Assembly (NCBI RefSeq): GCF_014207435.1
Contig: NZ_JACHGH010000001.1
Coordinates: forward strand, 310,001-374,000
Direction: 5' to 3'
From: Salirhabdus euzebyi
GTDB taxonomy: Bacteria > Bacillota > Bacilli > Bacillales > Alkalibacillaceae
DNA length: 64,000 nucleotides
Shown in pieces: positions 57,519 through 64,000 of this stretch (position 1 is the stretch's first letter; every line of letters begins with the position of its first letter). Under the pieces are notes generated by a model. The model searched no databases. It was not told where the DNA came from and worked only from the letters and a program-made list of their open reading frames with translations. The translations under genes were made by a program, and so were the position numbers.

Positions 57519-58499
57519 TTATTCACTTAACCATTTCGCAACGTCTTTGGAGAAATACGTAATAATTAAATCCGCGCCCGCACGTTTCATGGACGTAAGC
57601 TTTTCTAAAACGATTTCTTTTTCATTTACCCAACCATTTTGAGCTGCTGCTTTAACAAGGGAATACTCTCCGCTTACATTGTAAGCAACAACAGGAACAG
57701 GATGACGATTTTTAATTTCTCTCATAATATCTAAGTAGGAGAGTGCTGGTTTCACAATTAAGAAATCTGCACCTTCCTCAATATCCGAATCAGCCTCACG
57801 AATTGCTTCTAAGCGATTGGCTGGATCCATTTGATATGCTTTTCGATCCCCAAACTGTGGACTACTATGTGCTGCATCACGAAACGGTCCATAAAAGGAC
57901 GAAGCATATTTTACGGCATAGGACATAATTGGTGTATTTACAAAGCCTGCTACATCTAATCCTTGTCGAATTGCTGCAACAAAGCCATCCATCATATTAG
58001 AAGGAGCGATAATATCTGCACCTGCCTTCGCTTGACTCACAGCTGTTTCGGCAAGCAACTTTAATGACTCGTCATTAAGCACTTCTCCATCCTTAATAAC
58101 TCCACAGTGTCCATGTGAAGTGTATTGACATAAACAAGTATCCGCAATAATGGTCAAAGAAGGAACATCTTTTTTAATTTGTCTAATTGCTTTTTGTACA
58201 ATCCCGGTTTCACAATACGCTTGGGTTCCTACTTCATCCTTTTCCTTTGGAACACCAAAGACAATAACCGACTTAATCCCTAACGATTCTACCTCTTTCA
58301 TTTCTTCTGTTAAATAATCAAGAGAAAGATGGAAAACTCCAGGCATTGATTTTACTTCATTTCTTACGCCTTCACCTTCAACAACAAATATAGGGTAGAT
58401 TAAGTCCTCTTTATGTAGGTGTGTCTCTCTAACTAATGCTCTCAAATTATCAGATGCACGAAGACGACGGTGTCGCTTAAAGCTTAGTTCCTTACTCAT
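57519..58499 (-). CDS. hemB: Delta-aminolevulinic acid dehydratase (porphobilinogen synthase)
   Basis: Joins two 5-aminolevulinates to porphobilinogen. TIM barrel, 326 aa. The zinc-type cysteine cluster [14 protein letters not shown] (about 118-131) shows it is the Zn-dependent form. Schiff-base lysines lie in [12 protein letters not shown] and [10 protein letters not shown]. The start is ATG 58499 (MSK) or ATG 58505; AAAGGAG is 10 or 4 nt away, so the choice is uncertain, with MS- matching B. subtilis. It overlaps the end of hemD. Confidence 0.97.
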   Translation of the reverse strand: MSKELSFKRHRRLRASDNLRALVRETHLHKEDLIYPIFVVEGEGVRNEVKSMPGVFHLSLDYLTEEMKEVESLGIKSVIVFGVPKEKDEVGTQAYCETGIVQKAIRQIKKDVPSLTIIADTCLCQYTSHGHCGVIKDGEVLNDESLKLLAETAVSQAKAGADIIAPSNMMDGFVAAIRQGLDVAGFVNTPIMSYAVKYASSFYGPFRDAAHSSPQFGDRKAYQMDPANRLEAIREADSDIEEGADFLIVKPALSYLDIMREIKNRHPVPVVAYNVSGEYSLVKAAAQNGWVNEKEIVLEKLTSMKRAGADLIITYFSKDVAKWLSE

Positions 58500-59268
58500 T
58501 TTCATCCAGCTCCTTTTGGCAATATTGAACTAATGTATGTATCATATCCGGAATAGTAAAATTACTAGGGGTTAATACATGTGTAAACCCCTTTTTTTGA
58601 GCTTCTTTTTCGGTTGTAGTTCCTATGCATATTGATACTGTTTCCTTGTACTTATTTGCAGAATCTCCACCAAGTGCAAAAAATGCATCCACACACGATG
58701 GACTAGTAAATGTAAGAACGTCTAGGTGCTGGTCTGTTAAAACTTTCTGAAGTAGCTCTTTTGCACTATCATTGTATTTAGTTGTATAAACAGTGACAGT
58801 GGAGAAAGGGATACAATGCTCGATAAGGGCATTCTCTAAGACATTTCTTGATAAACTTCCTTGTACGAGTAGAACATTTTTGGCATGGAAATTTTCTGTG
58901 AATACCCGGCCCATTTCTGCTGCTGAATATTCATCAGGTATAAAAGTAGCTGTTAGTCCATATTGTGAAAGGATCTCATCAGACTTCTTGCCGACAACTC
59001 CAATTTTTGCAGAAGGAATAGCAAGGTCATATCGTTTCAAACTCTCATAGAAATAGTGAATGCCATTTGCACTCGTAAAAAAAATCCAATCAAATTTCTC
59101 AAGATCAGCCATGATTCGTTTGGTATTCTCACTTAACACTAAATCAAAAGTGATTAAAGGCACCTCTATTGGTTCTCCACCATACTTTTTTATTAAACGT
59201 GACATCGAATTTGATTGTTTTTTCCCTCTTGTAACTAAAATCCTTTTTCCCTGTAAAGGGAGTGTCAT
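58492..59268 (-). CDS. hemD: Uroporphyrinogen-III synthase
   Basis: Closes hydroxymethylbilane with D-ring inversion to give uroporphyrinogen III. 258 aa of two alpha/beta lobes. Overall sequence is weakly conserved in this family: [14 protein letters not shown] at the start, [11 protein letters not shown] (about 73), and [12 protein letters not shown] (about 175). The ATG overlaps the hemC stop by 4 nt and its stop overlaps hemB, so all three are coupled. Confidence 0.94.
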   Translation of the reverse strand: MTLPLQGKRILVTRGKKQSNSMSRLIKKYGGEPIEVPLITFDLVLSENTKRIMADLEKFDWIFFTSANGIHYFYESLKRYDLAIPSAKIGVVGKKSDEILSQYGLTATFIPDEYSAAEMGRVFTENFHAKNVLLVQGSLSRNVLENALIEHCIPFSTVTVYTTKYNDSAKELLQKVLTDQHLDVLTFTSPSCVDAFFALGGDSANKYKETVSICIGTTTEKEAQKKGFTHVLTPSNFTIPDMIHTLVQYCQKELDENE

Positions 59269-60200
59269 GACTGATCAAGCTCTCTTTTTGCTTCGTCTAT
59301 CATGTCTTTTCCACCTTGTGCAAAAACTCGCTCTGCAGCTTCTTTACCAACTTCAACTGGATCTTTCCCTCTTACGATCTCATGGACAACCTTTGAACCA
59401 TCAGATTTTGAAACCAATGCACTTAATACGACTTCCTCGCCATCAAGGTAGGCATAACCCGCTATTGGTACTTGGCATCCACCTTCTAATAAATGTAGAA
59501 AAGTTCTTTCTGCTGTAACAGTACGAGTCGTTTCAGCATCGTTAATTTTTGCCAATAGTTCTCTCACTTCTTTATCTTCTTCTCTACATTCAATAGCTAA
59601 AGCACCTTGTCCAACCGCAGGAACACAAACATCTGGTGCAAGAAATTCCGTTACGATTTCAGATGACCAACCCATACGTTGTAAACCTGCTGCAGCTAAA
59701 ATAATTGCATCATAGTCTTCTTCTTTTAATTTACGTAACCTTGTCTCGATATTTCCTCTTACAGACTTAATTTTCAAGTCAGGACGTTGTACTAATACTT
59801 GAGCACCTCTTCTTAAACTACTAGTTCCAACGATTGCACCTTCAGGTAAATCCATTAATCCTGTTTTACCATCCTTAGAAATAAACGCATCACGATGATC
59901 CTCACGTTCAGGAATAGAGGCAATGATTAGACCCTCTGGAAGCTCTGAAGGCATGTCTTTCATACTATGGACAGCAAAGTCAATTTCTTTGTCAAACATT
60001 GCTTGTTCAATTTCCTTCACAAATAAGCCTTTTCCACCAACTTTAGATAAAGTAACATCTAGTATTTTGTCACCCTTCGTCATAATTTTCTTCACTTCAA
60101 ACGTATAAGGTAGGTTTAATTTTTCTAATTGCTTAATGACCCAATTCGTTTGTGTTAAGGCAAGATTACTTTTTCTAGAACCGATAACAATTTTACGCAT
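59265..60200 (-). CDS. hemC: Hydroxymethylbilane synthase (porphobilinogen deaminase)
   Basis: Polymerises four porphobilinogens. 311 aa. [13 protein letters not shown] (6-18), HSMKDMP (catalytic Asp, about 78-84), [10 protein letters not shown] near 125, and [13 protein letters not shown] (about 232-244) whose Cys holds the dipyrromethane cofactor. It follows hemX by 12 bp; stop overlaps hemD start. Confidence 0.97.
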   Translation of the reverse strand: MRKIVIGSRKSNLALTQTNWVIKQLEKLNLPYTFEVKKIMTKGDKILDVTLSKVGGKGLFVKEIEQAMFDKEIDFAVHSMKDMPSELPEGLIIASIPEREDHRDAFISKDGKTGLMDLPEGAIVGTSSLRRGAQVLVQRPDLKIKSVRGNIETRLRKLKEEDYDAIILAAAGLQRMGWSSEIVTEFLAPDVCVPAVGQGALAIECREEDKEVRELLAKINDAETTRTVTAERTFLHLLEGGCQVPIAGYAYLDGEEVVLSALVSKSDGSKVVHEIVRGKDPVEVGKEAAERVFAQGGKDMIDEAKRELDQS

Positions 60201-60212
60201 ATTTATTTCCTC

Positions 60213-61040
60213 CTAAAAATGAAAGTTAGATAATGTACTAAATAAAAAATAATTTACAAGTAAAAACAAAAACGCATATACGTTATATGAAGCTAGTTTT
60301 CGCCCTTGAAAGCCCCGTGCAACACGTAAAAACAATAATATCATATATACAATAATGACAATTAAAGAACCTACTGTTTTCGCATCATACCAATAAAAAG
60401 CTTCTCCAGAAGTATACCCCCAAATGACGCCTAAAATAAGAGCGATTAAAAGGGTAGGAACACCTAACAAAATAGTAATAAAAGTGAAAAAATCCAACTG
60501 ACCTAGATCGCCTAATCTTTTCAATCTACGAGTCCACTTTTTTTGTTTGAGTAATCTGTACTGAAGTAAATACATTAACGAGAAAATAAAAGAAAAGGTA
60601 AAGAATCCATACGATATTAGTGCTAGTGTAATATGTGTTACGAGCATTTCACCAACAAAGTCTATACTCCTCGTATCCGTTGTATTTTGTGCTCTCGTAA
60701 AAATATGCATGACCATTAGGAAGAATCCGACTACATTTGTAAAAAAAACAAAAAAATCTACACGAAATAGGCGGTTTATAATGAGCGAAAAGGTAACTAA
60801 TATCCAAGCATAAAAATAAAGACCATCATAGATGGTTAAGAACGGAAAGGCTTCCTTATTTAATATTTTACTAAATAAAAAAAAGGTTTGCAGGAGCCAA
60901 ACCAATGAAAGTAACCAGAAGGCAAAACGATTGACCTTCCGGTTATGTTGTATAAAGTCTATAAAATACCCAACAATGGTAAGTGCATAAATAAATATAA
61001 TAAGTTCATAAACCAACTTCAAATCAAAATCTACCGTCAT
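60213..61040 (-). CDS. hemX: HemX, CcsA-like membrane protein
   Basis: 275-aa polytopic protein (about eight helices) of the cytochrome c assembly/CcsA-like family. In B. subtilis HemX limits the HemA level. Visible: GVIWGYTSGEAFYWYDAKTV (about 212-231), a WG-type segment related to the tryptophan-rich heme-handling region, and paired His in THITLAL and HIFTRAQ. Ribosome site AAGGGAT is about 9 nt from ATG. Between hemA and hemC. Confidence 0.93.
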   Translation of the reverse strand: MTVDFDLKLVYELIIFIYALTIVGYFIDFIQHNRKVNRFAFWLLSLVWLLQTFFLFSKILNKEAFPFLTIYDGLYFYAWILVTFSLIINRLFRVDFFVFFTNVVGFFLMVMHIFTRAQNTTDTRSIDFVGEMLVTHITLALISYGFFTFSFIFSLMYLLQYRLLKQKKWTRRLKRLGDLGQLDFFTFITILLGVPTLLIALILGVIWGYTSGEAFYWYDAKTVGSLIVIIVYMILLFLRVARGFQGRKLASYNVYAFLFLLVNYFLFSTLSNFHF

Positions 61041-61060
61041 AAGATCGTTATCCCTTCTTT

Positions 61061-62437
61061 TTACGAATGAATAGACGACTTTCTAATAGTCGGAAAAGAT
61101 AATTTCCCTTTCGCATCAGAAGGTAAAGTATGCTGACTTTTTTCGGATTGCTTATCAAGCTCCTGCTTCACTTCTTCTTCAATCCCAAATATTTTCATAA
61201 ATAAATCTAGTGTTTCATCAGCGTTTTTCTGACCAGCCAGTTCTTTTGCTTGTAATATAGGCTCTTTCAGTAATTGATTAATGATACTTTTCGTATGCTT
61301 ACTTAATACTTTTCTTTCTCTATCTGACAAATCAGGCATCTTTCTTTCAATTGACTCCATTGTATCTTGCTGAATCAAAAGTGCTTTTTGTCGTAAAGCT
61401 GAAATGACAGGAACAACCCCTAGGGTACGCACCCATTCAGCAAAATCAGCCATTTCTATTGCAATCATACTTTCAATCTCTTGCGCAATTTCTTTTCTAG
61501 ATTCTAGATTTGCATCGACAATTCCTTGTAAATCATCAATATCATATAAGAATACACTATCAAGATCGTTTATAGACGGATCCAAATCCCTTGGAACCGC
61601 AATATCCATTAAAAACAAAGGACGACCTTTTCTAGCTTTTAATGTTTTTTCAATAGATGACTTCGATAATACATAGCCCTCCGCTCCAGTAGAACTAATT
61701 AAAATATCAACGGTACTTAACACATGTTCAAGTTCATCCATGGAATAAGCTTGCCCGTGTATTTTGCTCGCAACCTCTTCAGCTTTTGATCGTGTACGAT
61801 TAATAACCGAAATATTTTGTACCCCAGAACCATGCAAGTTTTTGACGGCTAACTCACCCATCTTACCTGCACCTAAAATTGCTACACGTTTATTCGACAA
61901 ATCACCAAATATCTTTTTAGATAACTCAACAGCAGCATAGCTTACAGAAACTGCATTTTCCCCAATTTCTGTTTCCTTATGGGAACGCTTTGCAACTGTA
62001 ATAGCTTGTTTAAACAATTGATTAAATATAGTGCCAGAAACCTGTTGTTCCTGAGCTACTAAAAACGCCTGCTTAACCTGTCCTAAAATTTGGGTTTCTC
62101 CTAAGACCATAGACTCTAATCCACAAGTAACTCGGAATAGGTGCATGATAGCCTTTTCCTCTTCATGAATCGAAACATAAGATGCTACTTCTTCTAAGTC
62201 CATAGAGAACCAGTTTGCTAAAAAACTTTTTATATAATAACGGCCTGTGTGTAACTGATCCACAACAGCATAAATCTCAGTTCGGTTACATGTGGAAACA
62301 ATTACATTTTCCAGTACACTTTTCTGCTGATTTAACATCTTCATAGCATCAGCTAACTTTTCTTCAGAAAATGCAAGCTTTTCACGAATTTCCACAGGGG
62401 CTGTCTGATAATTTACACTGACTACTATTACTCGCAT
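61061..62437 (-). CDS. hemA: Glutamyl-tRNA reductase
   Basis: First committed step of heme synthesis: NADPH reduction of Glu-tRNA(Glu) to glutamate-1-semialdehyde. 458 aa. Catalytic Cys in [12 protein letters not shown] (about 47-58), [12 protein letters not shown] near 118, NADPH-binding [14 protein letters not shown] near 188, and C-terminal dimerisation helices. The start is ATG 62437 (AAGGGGTGA 5 nt upstream, family N-terminus [10 protein letters not shown]); an in-frame start at 62503 would add 22 unrelated residues. First gene of hemAXCDBL. Confidence 0.97.
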   Translation of the reverse strand: MRVIVVSVNYQTAPVEIREKLAFSEEKLADAMKMLNQQKSVLENVIVSTCNRTEIYAVVDQLHTGRYYIKSFLANWFSMDLEEVASYVSIHEEEKAIMHLFRVTCGLESMVLGETQILGQVKQAFLVAQEQQVSGTIFNQLFKQAITVAKRSHKETEIGENAVSVSYAAVELSKKIFGDLSNKRVAILGAGKMGELAVKNLHGSGVQNISVINRTRSKAEEVASKIHGQAYSMDELEHVLSTVDILISSTGAEGYVLSKSSIEKTLKARKGRPLFLMDIAVPRDLDPSINDLDSVFLYDIDDLQGIVDANLESRKEIAQEIESMIAIEMADFAEWVRTLGVVPVISALRQKALLIQQDTMESIERKMPDLSDRERKVLSKHTKSIINQLLKEPILQAKELAGQKNADETLDLFMKIFGIEEEVKQELDKQSEKSQHTLPSDAKGKLSFPTIRKSSIHS

Positions 62438-62505
62438 AATTTTCACCCCTTCTACATGTTTCACAATCATTAGTATTGTTTCATATGGATAGTCAATCAA
62501 CAAAT

Positions 62506-62514
62506 ATTATAACA
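62506..62514 (-). promoter_or_regulatory. Extended -10 promoter of the hem operon
   Basis: TGTTATAAT (62514-62506); no good -35. The TTATAAT is also a perfect half of a PerR box (TTATAATNATTATAA), but the second half is poor, so PerR control is only a guess. The leader is about 60 nt. Confidence 0.55.
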
Positions 62515-62577
62515 TCTTCCCCTTCCTAATTAAGAAGGAAAAAGTGAACATATTTTGAATTATTATGATACGATTAG

Positions 62578-62600
62578 AAAAGCTTGGCTTATCGCAAAGG
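62578..62600. repeat. Dispersed hairpin repeat, partial copy C
   Basis: AAAAGCTTGGCTTATCGC resembles the left part of copies A and B. The rest of the 62515-62732 gap shows nothing further. Confidence 0.4.
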
Positions 62601-62732
62601 TTAACTAATCAAAAGGAAAAATACGAATGATACCCTTTAGTAACTTAACATACTTGGATTACACAAGCAAGAAAATCGTTTATTGCTTGGTTAAAACAGT
62701 AAAAATATCTCGTACAACTAGGAGGCTTCGCT

Positions 62733-63218
62733 ATGAAAAAACAATATTTATTTACAAGTTCCTTCATGATTGGTGTTGGGTTATATTTTTTTATCACGCA
62801 ATATAATATTACTTTTTTGCATTCCTACCAAACTTGGCCAACACTTCTTATTATTATAGGTGTTGCCTTTCTCATTCAAGGATTTTTTGGAAAAGTTCAT
62901 GAAAGTTTATTTCCAGGAATTATTATTTTAGGTTTTGGCATTCATTTTCACGGTCTTCTCCATTACTCCTTTTGGATTGATCATTGGGGAGTTTATTTAT
63001 TAGTAATTAGTATTGCCTTTTTTATCCAATATCAAAAGACAAAAAATGGATTAATTATTGGAGTTATATTATTAGTCATTTCCTTGTTCGCTATTCTTTC
63101 ATCTAAAAAACCAGGTTGGTTAGAAACATTACATTTAATACCTAGTAATAGTGATGGGTCATTTTTGCCTTTTATTTTAGTTGGTGTTGGCATTTACTTA
63201 ATTGTTACAAAAAGATAA
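62733..63218 (+). CDS. LiaI/LiaF-like membrane protein
   Basis: 161 residues with five to six hydrophobic segments in a repeated pattern: Gly-rich helix, then WPTLLIIIGVAFLIQG (about 34-49), GVYLLVISIAFFIQY (about 88-102), LIIGVILLVISLFAI and a final LPFILVGVGIYLIV. It resembles the LiaI-LiaF-like membrane domain of cell-envelope-stress proteins. No soluble domain. AGGAGG is 7 nt before ATG 62733. It lies divergent from hemA and convergent with engB; not at this place in B. subtilis. Function unknown. Confidence 0.8.
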   Translation: MKKQYLFTSSFMIGVGLYFFITQYNITFLHSYQTWPTLLIIIGVAFLIQGFFGKVHESLFPGIIILGFGIHFHGLLHYSFWIDHWGVYLLVISIAFFIQYQKTKNGLIIGVILLVISLFAILSSKKPGWLETLHLIPSNSDGSFLPFILVGVGIYLIVTKR

Positions 63219-63269
63219 AAGTAAAGTTTCAAGGCTGTACATAATATTTCCGTGGAAATAGATAACTGG

Positions 63270-63305
63270 AAAGGTCCGTACTCTGTTATAGTAGTACGGA
63301 CCTTT
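63270..63305. terminator. Two-way terminator between the LiaI-like gene and engB
   Basis: 13-bp perfect stem (63270-63282 with 63293-63305). T tracts are short on both sides. Confidence 0.7.
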
Positions 63306-63308
63306 TCC

Positions 63309-63896
63309 TTACTTGTTTATAATCGATCGGATGGCTCCCCATGCATCGTCTTTTCCTTCACCAGTCTCAGATGAAAATAGGACAATTTGGTCTTCTGGAT
63401 CGATATTTAATTGATTTTTTATTACTTTCAAATGCTGAGGTCTTTTTGTTTTTGGCACTTTATCCATCTTGGTTGCGATGACAAGTACAGGTTTTTCGTA
63501 ATGCTTTAAAAAGTTATACATTAAAACATCATCTTGTGTTGGTTTATGTCTTAAATCAACAATTAAAACAGCAAGCTTTAATTCTTCACGGTTCGTAAAA
63601 TACTCTTCCATCATACGACCCCAAGCTTCTCGTTCCTTCTTAGAAACTCTTGCGTAACCGTATCCCGGAACATCCACAAAATAAAGCTGCTCATTAATGA
63701 GGTAAAAATTTAAAGTTTGTGTTTTCCCTGGTTTTGATGATGTTCTAGCCATACTTTTTCTCTGTATCATCCTGTTAATAAAGGATGACTTACCTACATT
63801 TGAACGACCCGCCAAAGCTATTTCAGGCATTGGATCATTCGGATACTGGTCACGTTTTACTGCACTGATAACCAGTTCTACACTATTTACTTTCAT
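63309..63896 (-). CDS. engB: Ribosome biogenesis GTP-binding protein EngB (YsxC)
   Basis: Essential GTPase in late 50S assembly. 195 aa. P-loop [12 protein letters not shown] (about 29-40), switch with KTQTLNFYL near 60, [15 protein letters not shown] (about 74-88), and specificity motif TKMDK (about 145). Its ATG overlaps the lonA stop by 4 nt (ATGA), so it is coupled to lonA, as in B. subtilis. Confidence 0.97.
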   Translation of the reverse strand: MKVNSVELVISAVKRDQYPNDPMPEIALAGRSNVGKSSFINRMIQRKSMARTSSKPGKTQTLNFYLINEQLYFVDVPGYGYARVSKKEREAWGRMMEEYFTNREELKLAVLIVDLRHKPTQDDVLMYNFLKHYEKPVLVIATKMDKVPKTKRPQHLKVIKNQLNIDPEDQIVLFSSETGEGKDDAWGAIRSIINK

Positions 63897-64000
63897 TTTC
63901 CCGGCTCCTCCAGTAATGCATGCTTCAATACCTCATCTAAATGAGATACTTGTAAAAATGTTAAATCATTTCGAATACTTTCAGGTATATCTTCTAAATC
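63893..64000 (-). CDS. lonA: ATP-dependent protease La (Lon), C-terminal end (cut by window edge)
   Basis: Only the last 35 codons are visible, open to the right edge. The sequence [20 protein letters not shown] and then EVLKHAL matches the C-terminus of Lon proteases (typically SHLDEVLEHAL), and lonA precedes ysxC in B. subtilis. The stop TGA (63895-63893) overlaps the engB start. Confidence 0.85.
   Translation of the reverse strand, partial: DLEDIPESIRNDLTFLQVSHLDEVLKHALLEEPGK

Noticed and set aside
62504-62520. PerR operator at the hem promoter
   Set aside because: Only one half of the palindrome (TTATAAT) matches; the other half matches at 3 of 7 positions.

Overview
The window comes from a low-GC, endospore-forming member of the Bacillaceae. 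Sporulation genes run through it (spo0B, spoIIB, spoIVFA/B, spoVB, spoVID, safA, bofC, a coxA-like gene, ysxE). Apart from the left edge and a few inserts, gene order follows the lonA-hemA ... hisS-aspS segment of Bacillus subtilis as I remember it. Almost everything is on the minus strand, so transcription runs from right to left.

Layout from left to right: the end of an arginine operon (carB fragment, argF; plus strand) meets a 6S RNA gene at a shared two-way terminator. Then come hisS-aspS behind a T-box leader, a small YrzK-like gene, a secreted SH3/amidase, dtd, relA, apt, recJ, a LapA-domain protein, secDF and comN. spoVB (plus) is followed by a DUF421 protein, an ArsB/NhaD-type carrier and a small TIGR04086-type membrane protein. 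Next are yajC, tgt, queA, a DUF2905 protein, ruvB, ruvA, bofC, yebC, a short-chain reductase and a coxA-like lipoprotein. A kinase-NadE fusion follows, then safA, pheA, pheB, obg, spo0B, rpmA, prp and rplU (with an L21 leader). Then rng, spoIVFB, spoIVFA, minD, minC, mreD, mreC, mreB, radC, maf and spoIIB. A membrane GAF-GGDEF protein sits where B. subtilis has comC. The right end holds folC, valS (T-box leader), a small plus-strand membrane gene, ysxE, spoVID, hemL-B-D-C-X-A, a LiaI/LiaF-like membrane gene (plus), engB and the end of lonA.

Functional groups: heme synthesis from glutamyl-tRNA to uroporphyrinogen III (hemA to hemL); cell shape and division (mreBCD, minCD); ribosome and translation (rplU, prp, rpmA, obg, engB, hisS, aspS, valS, dtd, tgt, queA); coat, cortex and sigma-K control in sporulation (spoVID, safA, coxA-like, ysxE, spoIVFA/B, bofC); export (secDF, yajC); and recombination (ruvAB, recJ).

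The least ordinary items are: one open reading frame joining a CotS/YsxE-type kinase to NAD synthetase, translationally coupled to safA; an exact 20-bp-period array of a TTTATCARCCAA core upstream of spo0B, with a two-unit cousin upstream of spoVID; two unassigned structured intergenic elements (relA/apt and maf/spoIIB); dispersed hairpin repeats that double as terminators; and a hisS-aspS T-box whose specifier, aligned to the valS T-box in the same window, reads Asp (GAC). No tRNA, rRNA, CRISPR array, transposase gene or prophage was seen. Family assignments rest on reading motifs and gene order; no database search was run.
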